28,462 nt of DNA from Candidatus Omnitrophota bacterium (GTDB taxonomy: Bacteria; Hinthialibacterota; Hinthialibacteria; OLB16), in NCBI GenBank assembly GCA_020632575.1, contig JACKFH010000045.1, positions 1 to 28,462 on the forward strand, written 5' to 3'. Positions 1-7,304 of this stretch are shown piece by piece (within the stretch, counting starts at the first letter, position 1; each line of letters starts with the position of its first letter). The notes under the pieces are model-generated. The model was not told the origin of the DNA. It worked only from the letters and a program-made list of their open reading frames with translations, and made no database searches. The position numbers and the translations under genes are program-made.

Positions 1-531
1 CTCAACCTCGATGAAATCTCTTCCAGAATCAATGGCTATGAGGACCCATCCCTAGCTCCCAGCGAGTATATTGTATGGGACTTTTGGAACGAAAGGATCG
101 TTCCGACAGTGGAGGAGCGGATGAACCTGTCATTGGCCCCCAAAGAAGGCTCTCTCTTTTGTTTGCGCGAGATGGAAACGCGCCCACAATTGCTCTCAAC
201 CACCGGTCACTTCAGTCAAGGAGCACGAGAGATTTCTGAGATCGAATGGAGAGAGATGGAGAACGGTGTCGGAGAACTCGTTGGGAAGGTCAAGGGAAAC
301 GGCGGCGATCCGACCACGTTGTATTTTCATGTTCCGGACTCCTTCCGGCTAAAAGACGCTCGACTTATGGGAACCATTGTCTCGACAGAGATGCCGGAAG
401 CCAGTGTCCTGAAACTCGAAATCCCCGCCCTTGAGCAACCAGAACCTTTTCAACTTCGTTTCTCCGGGGTTGCGGAAAAGGTTTCTCAGCGACAATTTGT
501 GGATGGCTTCCCGCTCACGTCTGGGGAATGA
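1..531 (+). CDS. C-terminal part of a tandem glycosidase-like protein (5' end outside window)
   Basis: The frame is open from base 1 and ends at TGA 529-531, giving 176 residues of a larger protein. They match the C-terminal end of the two genes that follow: a V-W-D-F-W-N-E-R block (partners have Y/F-D-F-W-N-D-R), then a conserved stretch before R-P-Q-L-L-S-T, then a domain of about 110 residues probably made of beta strands. The active-site barrel would lie upstream of the window, so only the C-terminal accessory domains are visible. The stop codon overlaps an ATG in ATGA at 528-531, suggesting close coupling with the next gene. It is most likely the first of three tandem paralogues. The function is inferred only from those paralogues. 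Confidence 0.8.
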   Translation, partial: LNLDEISSRINGYEDPSLAPSEYIVWDFWNERIVPTVEERMNLSLAPKEGSLFCLREMETRPQLLSTTGHFSQGAREISEIEWREMENGVGELVGKVKGNGGDPTTLYFHVPDSFRLKDARLMGTIVSTEMPEASVLKLEIPALEQPEPFQLRFSGVAEKVSQRQFVDGFPLTSGE

Positions 532-611
532 GGGTTGTCCCTCGGAACTGCGATGGAGGTTTCGGTATAGTGATTCCCTTAGTATGGCGACGCCCTTTAA
601 CGGTCCTAATC

Positions 612-3080
612 ATGTTCAGATCAAGAATTTGTTTCCTTTCTTGCATAACATTCAGTCTGGCTTCCGCCGGCTCTAACGGTATCGTATCGAGCATCAATCA
701 GGATCGCGCCACTCTCAGGAATGGCAATCTCGAAGTGGCCCTCGATCTCGACACGGTTACGTTTGGCGGTCATTCGTTTGAGGAGCCTGGATGCGGCTTT
801 GAAAACGCCATAGCGAAAACGGACGTTTCTTCCCCCACCGATTCAATTTTGGCGGTCGCTGCTATAACTAGAAAAGGAAGAGATCCCTTGGGAAGCCACT
901 CCACTCTCGAGGTGACGTTTGAACGAGAGGCGAAGGTTTCAGAAATTCTCCAATTGCGCCTTTATGAGGACCAATCATTCCTCGCCCTGCGCATGGGCGT
1001 TCGGAACCATGCCGCGAAAGACGTTCGGCTATTCAAGTTCTCCCCCTTTTCCGAAGCCCGAGTGTTTGTGGAACAAGTCGATTCCTCTTCCCTTCGATTT
1101 CTGGATGGCATGGCTGGCGGAGGAGCGACTCAAGTGACTGCGGATCAAGAATTGCGAAGCCCCAACAATTTGATTGCCACATTTGCCACGGACGGCGTGC
1201 GAAGATCCCTTGTTATCGGAGGACTTTCCTATGAAGACTTTGCGAAATATGCCCAGGCCATCATTGCTGAGGATGGGAAGTCCCTTATAGCTTCCATCGA
1301 AGCGAGCGATCCCTCGGGAAGGTTGATTCGCGCCGGAGAGACCTATCTTCCGAATGATTGGTTCTATATAGATTTCGTCACAAACGATCCTTTTCTCAGT
1401 CTAGAGAATTACGGGAAAGCGGTGGCGGCAAAGATGAACGCCTCTCCAAATCTCTATGATTTTCCAACGGTCTGCGCTTGGTACACGAGTATGCCGATCT
1501 ACGGGGGAGGCCCCGACATCAATCACACCACAGGCATTGTGGAAGAGGCGGAGACGATTGCAAAATCGGGGTTCTTGAAATATGCCCGCGCGGCGGTCCG
1601 ATTGGTTCCGGACACCTACTATGTGAAGCCAGTCCAACGGTGGTTCGACAAGCGGTCTCCAGACATTGTGGCGGCACTTGGTTCTCCCGACGCGAACACG
1701 GAACAGGGTTGGTGGGATGACGAACACTGGCGAAAGTACGGCCACTATCGAGAACCTTACGAGACGACAGCAAAATGGTGTAAGGCAACAGAGAATAGAG
1801 GAGCACTCCCCTTTAATTATGTTCAAACCGGTCTGTTTTCTCGTGATTTCGCGCTCGCCCATCCGGAATACATGCTTCGGAACGACATTAGCGAACTCGA
1901 TCGCCCCTATGAAGGCCACAATCCTTGGGTCACTTACGACTACACCGATCCCGGGTTTCAGAAACACCTGAAACAAGTTTGGTCCAACCTCGGCCAGGGG
2001 GGAGTTCGAGGCGTCATGTTCGATTATCCTCATTTGGCGTGGAGGGAGGAGGGTGGATTCGAAGATCCATCCGCGACGACCGCCTCCGCTTACCTCGAGG
2101 CGTTTCGGTTGGCCAGGGAGGGGCTGGGCCCCGAAGCTTACATCCACGAACGAAATGTCAAACGTGAGTTTCCCTTTCTGGATATCACCGCCGGTCTGGT
2201 CGACTCACAACGAGTGTGGGGCGACACGGATCAAGCCGATCCTGAAATGTATTCGCGTTGTGGTCTCCGCTGGTACAAGAAAGGGACGCTCTTTTCTTAT
2301 GACGCGGACGCCAAAAACCTGCTCAAGGTTCGACCGCCCAACCGGGATGGGGTCCGTCAAGTTCTGACCATGCTGTATGTGACGAGCGGCCGGCTTTTGC
2401 TCGGAACGAGTTTTGAGCAGTTGACTCCGGAAATCTTGGAAGACCTGGGACGTGTTTACCCAGTCCACCAAGAAAGAAAGAGCGCCCGACCGATCGACGC
2501 GTTTTCGATCGAGGGTCACCCAAGAATTTACGACTACGAAATCAATAAGGATTGGCATCAACTCACTCTTTTCAATCCGAACTACGAGGAAGAAAACACC
2601 ATCGAGGTCGATCTCGGAAGGCGCCCCTCGTTTGGCGGGTTAGGATTCCAAGCGAAGAAGAAGTATTACATCTACGATTTTTGGAACGATCGTTTCGAGG
2701 GAATGATATTAGGGAGCGGCGTTCTCGAACAAACCCTTCGGCCGGGCGAGGCGAGAATGCTCTCGTTGCGTCGAGTTTTGCAGAAGCCTCAAGTGATCGC
2801 AACCAAAAGGCATGTCATGCAAGGCCTTGTGGATATGCCCTCGGTCTCATGGGTGGAAACGCGGAATGAACTCATTGGAACCGCCAGGGTCATCGCGGGC
2901 GAACCCTACCGATTCATCCTTGCCCTGAATGGACATCATCCATTGGATGTGGAAACAACGAGCGGCCATGGCTGGATCGAAGTGAATGAGGATCAGGAGG
3001 AAATCATCGAAGTGGTTCTGTTCTCTCGAACCAGCAGAGAGCTGGATTGGAAGGTCCGATTCGCATCCTCAAGGCAATAA
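612..3080 (+). CDS. Secreted TIM-barrel glycosidase-like protein, tandem paralogue 2
   Basis: This is an 822-residue protein from ATG 612. That start gives a classical signal peptide (M-F-R-S-R, a hydrophobic stretch, cleavage near A-S-A). An in-frame ATG at 528 overlaps the upstream stop and would add 28 residues, so the start is not certain. The N-terminal third looks like a beta-sandwich. The middle looks like a (beta/alpha)8 barrel with D-Y-T-D-P, M-F-D-Y-P (D471), H-E-R and W-G-D-T-D (D538, D540) blocks. The C-terminal part carries Y-D-F-W-N-D-R. The layout and acidic motifs resemble clan GH-D (alpha-galactosidase-like) enzymes, but I cannot assign a family, and D471 with D538/D540 as catalytic residues is inference. 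The protein is probably periplasmic or extracellular. Compared with the next paralogue it has about 23 extra residues before the shared E-Q-G-W-W-D-D motif and lacks that gene's large insert. Confidence 0.88.
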   Translation: MFRSRICFLSCITFSLASAGSNGIVSSINQDRATLRNGNLEVALDLDTVTFGGHSFEEPGCGFENAIAKTDVSSPTDSILAVAAITRKGRDPLGSHSTLEVTFEREAKVSEILQLRLYEDQSFLALRMGVRNHAAKDVRLFKFSPFSEARVFVEQVDSSSLRFLDGMAGGGATQVTADQELRSPNNLIATFATDGVRRSLVIGGLSYEDFAKYAQAIIAEDGKSLIASIEASDPSGRLIRAGETYLPNDWFYIDFVTNDPFLSLENYGKAVAAKMNASPNLYDFPTVCAWYTSMPIYGGGPDINHTTGIVEEAETIAKSGFLKYARAAVRLVPDTYYVKPVQRWFDKRSPDIVAALGSPDANTEQGWWDDEHWRKYGHYREPYETTAKWCKATENRGALPFNYVQTGLFSRDFALAHPEYMLRNDISELDRPYEGHNPWVTYDYTDPGFQKHLKQVWSNLGQGGVRGVMFDYPHLAWREEGGFEDPSATTASAYLEAFRLAREGLGPEAYIHERNVKREFPFLDITAGLVDSQRVWGDTDQADPEMYSRCGLRWYKKGTLFSYDADAKNLLKVRPPNRDGVRQVLTMLYVTSGRLLLGTSFEQLTPEILEDLGRVYPVHQERKSARPIDAFSIEGHPRIYDYEINKDWHQLTLFNPNYEEENTIEVDLGRRPSFGGLGFQAKKKYYIYDFWNDRFEGMILGSGVLEQTLRPGEARMLSLRRVLQKPQVIATKRHVMQGLVDMPSVSWVETRNELIGTARVIAGEPYRFILALNGHHPLDVETTSGHGWIEVNEDQEEIIEVVLFSRTSRELDWKVRFASSRQ

Positions 3081-3097
3081 CAGACCGGATTCAGATT

Positions 3098-6055
3098 ATG
3101 CGGAAATTTTTCCCCTTCTTAACGATCTTTTTCTTCACTTCCGGGACATCGTCCTCTGGCGAGGAGGTCGTCATCGAAAACTCATGGGTCGAGTTGCGAG
3201 TCGATCAGAGCTCCGGAACTTATAAAATCCGTTCAAAGAAGAATCCTGGATCTTCGATCGTACAGGCCGGGTGGCGAGTTAATGAGTGGAATTCCGAATC
3301 CCCATCTCTGAAACACGAAACCACTATCAATGAATTCACCGATCTGTTCGGTCAAGGAAGAACAGTTCGGGTTTCCAGTGAATTCTCTGAAGACCCCGTT
3401 CTTCTTTTCGAAGCGAAACTGTACGAGGCAAGTCCCTTCGTTATCCTTCGGACAGGCATTGAGAATACTTCTCCGCACAGCATCCGAGTCGAGAAGATGA
3501 GTGTTTTGGAGAATGGTTCGGCCTTCCAACAAGTCACTGAGAAGGAAAATTTTCGCGTGCTGAACGGAGTGGCGGGAGATGGAAGCACAAGGGTTTTCGA
3601 TATTCCCCATTGTCGAAGTGAGAATAATCTCCTGACGACGTTCACTTCCAATGGTAAACGTCATTCACTGGTCCTTGGAGGTCTGGTCTACAAAGAGTTC
3701 GTGAAGTACGCACAAATTGGGTCGGCGGAGGGTGAAGGTCGGATTCGTCTCTTGGATTTACGAAACCATCCTCCCACGGGATCCCGTTTGGTCGCTTACC
3801 GCGACTGTGGAGTGGGACTAGAAATCGACCAGGCAACCGGTCCAAGACTCCATCTTGTCGAGGACCGTTCTTTCACCTTCCAAGACGGTTGGAGAGCCGC
3901 GCCGCTTTGTTATTCAGATGTCACCTACAATTCGACGGCCTTGCATATTCAGGCGAGAGGTCTGGATCCCTCCCGATTCTATTCGTTCGGTTTCTCCTGG
4001 TGGGACAAGGAGGGTTGGGGAGTTTCGGCTTCAGTCGCCGCGATTGTGGAACACGGAACACAGACCTTCCTCGAAAAGCGGACACTCCCTTCATTCGCCA
4101 GTCATTCGGAACTTCCCGAGGAGTGGTCGTTTCGAGTGGATCCTTCTCTCTACCAGAACGGACAGTTGACCTTTCAGGTCAAGAACGAAACGGGGCGACA
4201 TAATGCCATCCTCAGCGAAATTTGGTTACGAGAGGCGACCGAGGACATTTTTGAAGAATCAAAATGCGTGAGGGTTCAGCCGACTTTCGACAAACGATCT
4301 CGGATAAGTGAGTCACGAGCCGATACGGTCCGATTGTGGGCCGAGGACCCGGTCGGGAAAAGAATCGATCCCGGTGAAACCTATCTTTCCGAGGATTCAT
4401 TCTATGTCGACGTCGCGACTGATGATCCCTTCGAGGCGCTGGAGATCTATGGAAGAGCGCTGAGGCGCGCCAATGGGGCCAGACCGAACCCCTATCAATT
4501 CCCGACCGTTTGCGGTTGGTACGCCTGGCATCCCAGGTACGGCGATGGACCAGTTAGCAACACGTCTCTTGGAATGGTGAAGGAGGCTGAGGCTGTCGCT
4601 GAGACTGGTTTCTTACGATACGCTTCAGCGGCGATTCGTCTCGTTCCAGACGATTACGGAATCGACAATGAACAGGGGTGGTGGGATGACGACCACTGGA
4701 GAAAATACCACCATTATGTGACGCCCTTCGACTCTTCATCCTCCTGGGCCTCAGCTGTTCTCAAAAGAGGGTGTATCCCCCTGACGTATTTCCAAGCCGG
4801 GCTGATTTCTCGCGACTACGCTTTCGCCCATCCCGACCACATGCTCTTTAACGCCAAAGGCCGTCTCGACCTGCCCTTTGATCGAAAGAAATCGCCGGTC
4901 GCTTACGACTACACCGACCCGGACTTTCAGCGACACTTGAAGGGTGTTTATGATCATCTTCGTGAGGCGGGAATTCTCGGTCTCATGTTCGACTACCCCC
5001 ACAAAGCCTGGGCTAATGAAGGTGGGTTCGAAGATTCCCACGCAACGACCGGTTCAGCATATCGAAAGATCTACGAGTTAGCCAAATCGGGCCTTGGTCC
5101 ACAATCCTATATCCATGAAAGGTTGCTCCGGACCCAGAACTACGAGATGCCCATGACCGATTTGTCCGTCGGATTCGCCGACTCACAGCGTGTGTGGGGG
5201 GACACCGATGGGGTTTCAATGGAGATGTACTCGCGCTGCGGTCTTCGATGGTATAAGGCTCGGACAGTTTTCACTTACGACACGGATGCCAAGAATTACG
5301 ATCGTCTTGTTCCGAAAAATCGGGATGGTCTCCGCCAACTGTTGACCATGAGTTATGTCACCGGCTTCCGGTTATTGCTGGCGACCAGCTTTGAGGAGAT
5401 GAACCCAGAACAGGTTCTGGATCTCTCACGGATCTATCCCCAACATCAGGAACCGAGAAGTTTTCGACCACTTGACGCCTTTTCCGAGGATCCCCGAAAA
5501 CACCCGGAAGTTTATGCCCTCGATTTGGGACCTGCGGAGCTATGTTTAGTCCTCCTGAATTCCGATGTGACGCGAGAGAAAGAACTGTCGATCGATCTCG
5601 AACTCCCACAGGTGGATGGCGGACTCTCGCTCAATCCCGACAAGGAATATCACGTTTTCGACTTCTGGAATGATCGCTATCGTGGAACTAGGAGCGGAAA
5701 AACGACTCTAAAGCAGCAGCTTCGACCCGGAGAGGCTCGAGTCCTTTCGATTCGCGCCCTCGAATCGCGACCGCAAATCCTCTCCACGAACCGCCACCTT
5801 CTTCAGGGAGCCCTCGATCTAAAAAAGGAACGCTGGGATAGTGAAAAGAAAGTGCTTGAAGGGGTCGCGAAAGTGATTCCGGGAGAACCTTATCGAGTCA
5901 CTTTTTTCTCGGCCGGTTCCGCCTCGGTTTCGGCCCATAGCGATGCCGCTCTCGCCTGGATCGAACCCAGGGACGATTCTCCACATCTCCGTGATCTGTT
6001 CTTGTTGTCTCATGAAACAGACACCGTGAATTGGTCCATCCGGTTCGAAGAATAA
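3098..6055 (+). CDS. Secreted TIM-barrel glycosidase-like protein with inserted beta-rich module, tandem paralogue 3
   Basis: This is a 985-residue protein starting at ATG 3098, 17 bases after the previous stop. The start gives a signal peptide (M-R-K-F-F-P-F-L, hydrophobic run, S-S-S-G). An ATG at 3047 inside the previous gene is possible but would bury that signal. The barrel motifs match paralogue 2: D-Y-T-D-P, M-F-D-Y-P (D632), H-E-R, W-G-D-T-D (D702, D704), then F-D-F-W-N-D-R near the C-terminus. The main difference is about 190 residues inserted between the N-terminal sandwich and the barrel (roughly residues 210-405). The insert is rich in aromatic and beta-type sequence (for example F-S-W-W-D-K-E-G-W-G) and could be a carbohydrate-binding or galactose-binding-like fold; that is inference. 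The gene is probably co-transcribed with the upstream paralogues. The glycosidase role is likely, the substrate unknown. Confidence 0.9.
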   Translation: MRKFFPFLTIFFFTSGTSSSGEEVVIENSWVELRVDQSSGTYKIRSKKNPGSSIVQAGWRVNEWNSESPSLKHETTINEFTDLFGQGRTVRVSSEFSEDPVLLFEAKLYEASPFVILRTGIENTSPHSIRVEKMSVLENGSAFQQVTEKENFRVLNGVAGDGSTRVFDIPHCRSENNLLTTFTSNGKRHSLVLGGLVYKEFVKYAQIGSAEGEGRIRLLDLRNHPPTGSRLVAYRDCGVGLEIDQATGPRLHLVEDRSFTFQDGWRAAPLCYSDVTYNSTALHIQARGLDPSRFYSFGFSWWDKEGWGVSASVAAIVEHGTQTFLEKRTLPSFASHSELPEEWSFRVDPSLYQNGQLTFQVKNETGRHNAILSEIWLREATEDIFEESKCVRVQPTFDKRSRISESRADTVRLWAEDPVGKRIDPGETYLSEDSFYVDVATDDPFEALEIYGRALRRANGARPNPYQFPTVCGWYAWHPRYGDGPVSNTSLGMVKEAEAVAETGFLRYASAAIRLVPDDYGIDNEQGWWDDDHWRKYHHYVTPFDSSSSWASAVLKRGCIPLTYFQAGLISRDYAFAHPDHMLFNAKGRLDLPFDRKKSPVAYDYTDPDFQRHLKGVYDHLREAGILGLMFDYPHKAWANEGGFEDSHATTGSAYRKIYELAKSGLGPQSYIHERLLRTQNYEMPMTDLSVGFADSQRVWGDTDGVSMEMYSRCGLRWYKARTVFTYDTDAKNYDRLVPKNRDGLRQLLTMSYVTGFRLLLATSFEEMNPEQVLDLSRIYPQHQEPRSFRPLDAFSEDPRKHPEVYALDLGPAELCLVLLNSDVTREKELSIDLELPQVDGGLSLNPDKEYHVFDFWNDRYRGTRSGKTTLKQQLRPGEARVLSIRALESRPQILSTNRHLLQGALDLKKERWDSEKKVLEGVAKVIPGEPYRVTFFSAGSASVSAHSDAALAWIEPRDDSPHLRDLFLLSHETDTVNWSIRFEE

Positions 6056-6080
6056 ACGGAAAGGTGCACGTTCCTAAAGA

Positions 6081-7178
6081 TTAGCGCCATGACAAAACTC
6101 GGTTCAGAACCCATTCAGCCTCCTCATGGTCTCGGATGTTTTCGATGGACAGCCACACCCCATTTGGACGGAGTTCCTCAATTATGGTTTCGAGTTCATC
6201 GCTCTCGATCGCTATCTGCAAACCCTTCCCCGCTTCTTGGCAGCGGTGGTAAACCGGCATCCAGTCGGTTGCTCTCCCATTGCCCGCGCCGTAAATCCAC
6301 TGCACTGCGTTCAATTCGGGGATTTCAAGAAGCGCGTTCAGGTGACGGAGAGCCCGAGGTCCATCCAAATGATAAATGCTTGCTTCGAGGAAGCGACACT
6401 CTTCAACGATTCCCGGAAGGAAAAACTCCCCGAACATTTGTTCCGACACCATGCAGGAAAAGTCATTCGAAGGGACATACCATTTTCTGGTTGAAACGAT
6501 GCCCGGCCAAGCGCTAATCGCTTGACCGGATTCCTGAAGAAGAGAATAGCAATGATCGTAAACGCGGGCGTAGATTTGATTCAGATCTCCGAGAAGCCGT
6601 TTGACTTCCTCGGGTTGGTCCATGAGGTCCATGTTCAGCCTCATGGGGTCGCGAAGCGCGGCGAGGGCATCGCCACCGGGATGGATGTCCGTCAAACCGG
6701 TATAAAACTTCCCTTGACCCATTTCCAAAAACGTGTCGGTCATCTCCAGGAGTTTTCGCCAATAGAGATTATCCGGAGAGAAATTCAATTCACTCGCTTG
6801 TTTCCAGTCTTCGAGAATCGGTGTCGACCAAGAGGTTTCCTCCCCAAACTCCAGTTCACAACCCAAAAACGCGCTAAAAAGATCGGGCCCCAAATTCGGC
6901 CATGCCATGGGCAACGAGTCCCCGAGATATTCAGTGTTCGCAACCTGAGCGAGATTCCAATTGGCCTGAAACTCCGAATCCAGCCAACGCTCGCGAAAAC
7001 CCTTAAAATGTTTGCTCTCCGGGGGATGTGGATTGGAGGAAGATTTGGGAAGCGTCATGCTAACAACCGGACGATCGATCAGTTCGCATTCCCAGAATGC
7101 GTCCTGCCTTGCGAGCCGGAGTTCCCAGTCATCGAGGGTTTCGATGGGCATCAGATTGTAAGATCGGGAATGTGTCAT
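6081..7178 (-). CDS. URO-D (MtaA-type) superfamily protein with altered metal site
   Basis: This is a 365-residue protein if started at ATG 7178; ATG 7244 would add 22 residues that do not look conserved, and neither start has a clear ribosome binding site. The C-terminal half has the look of the uroporphyrinogen decarboxylase/methylcobalamin methyltransferase family: an early D-P-x-x-L-x-x-D-L helix, a mid-barrel segment after F-F-L-P-G, and Y-H-L-D-G where MtaA proteins carry zinc ligands H-x-C. Here the motif is H-x-D, and no cysteine appears at the usual third-ligand position near the end. It may therefore bind metal differently or not act as a zinc thiol-methylating enzyme. It is convergent with the glycosidase genes (25-base gap) and divergent from the transporter fusion, so it may belong with sugar or methyl metabolism. 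The family call is fairly secure, the reaction unknown. Confidence 0.8.
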   Translation of the reverse strand: MTHSRSYNLMPIETLDDWELRLARQDAFWECELIDRPVVSMTLPKSSSNPHPPESKHFKGFRERWLDSEFQANWNLAQVANTEYLGDSLPMAWPNLGPDLFSAFLGCELEFGEETSWSTPILEDWKQASELNFSPDNLYWRKLLEMTDTFLEMGQGKFYTGLTDIHPGGDALAALRDPMRLNMDLMDQPEEVKRLLGDLNQIYARVYDHCYSLLQESGQAISAWPGIVSTRKWYVPSNDFSCMVSEQMFGEFFLPGIVEECRFLEASIYHLDGPRALRHLNALLEIPELNAVQWIYGAGNGRATDWMPVYHRCQEAGKGLQIAIESDELETIIEELRPNGVWLSIENIRDHEEAEWVLNRVLSWR

Positions 7179-7304
7179 GATGAGTGAAGAGATCCGAAGG
7201 ATTGGAATATATTGTGTCTTAGCACTTATTATAGATGGAATCATGGATATTGTGAAAGGCTAACGGAGTTGATATTCAACGAACATCTCTTCCTCAATAG
7301 ATGG
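7179..7304. promoter_or_regulatory. Divergent intergenic region between URO-D gene and transporter fusion
   Basis: This 126-base AT-rich spacer must hold promoters for both divergent genes. A short inverted repeat ATCC-GAA-GGAT lies near 7192-7202, and TATAGA-like hexamers occur near 7230. No convincing -35/-10 pair with standard spacing is visible, so the regulatory role rests on position only. Confidence 0.35.

Noticed and set aside
1401..2147. Long 248-codon frame antisense to glycosidase paralogue 2
   Set aside because: It lies wholly opposite a well-supported gene with conserved motifs and shows no recognisable domain; it is a shadow of the codon bias on the + strand.
7212..7304. Earlier start at 7212 for the transporter fusion
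   Set aside because: It would place 31 polar residues before the signal sequence; ATG 7305 leads directly into it.
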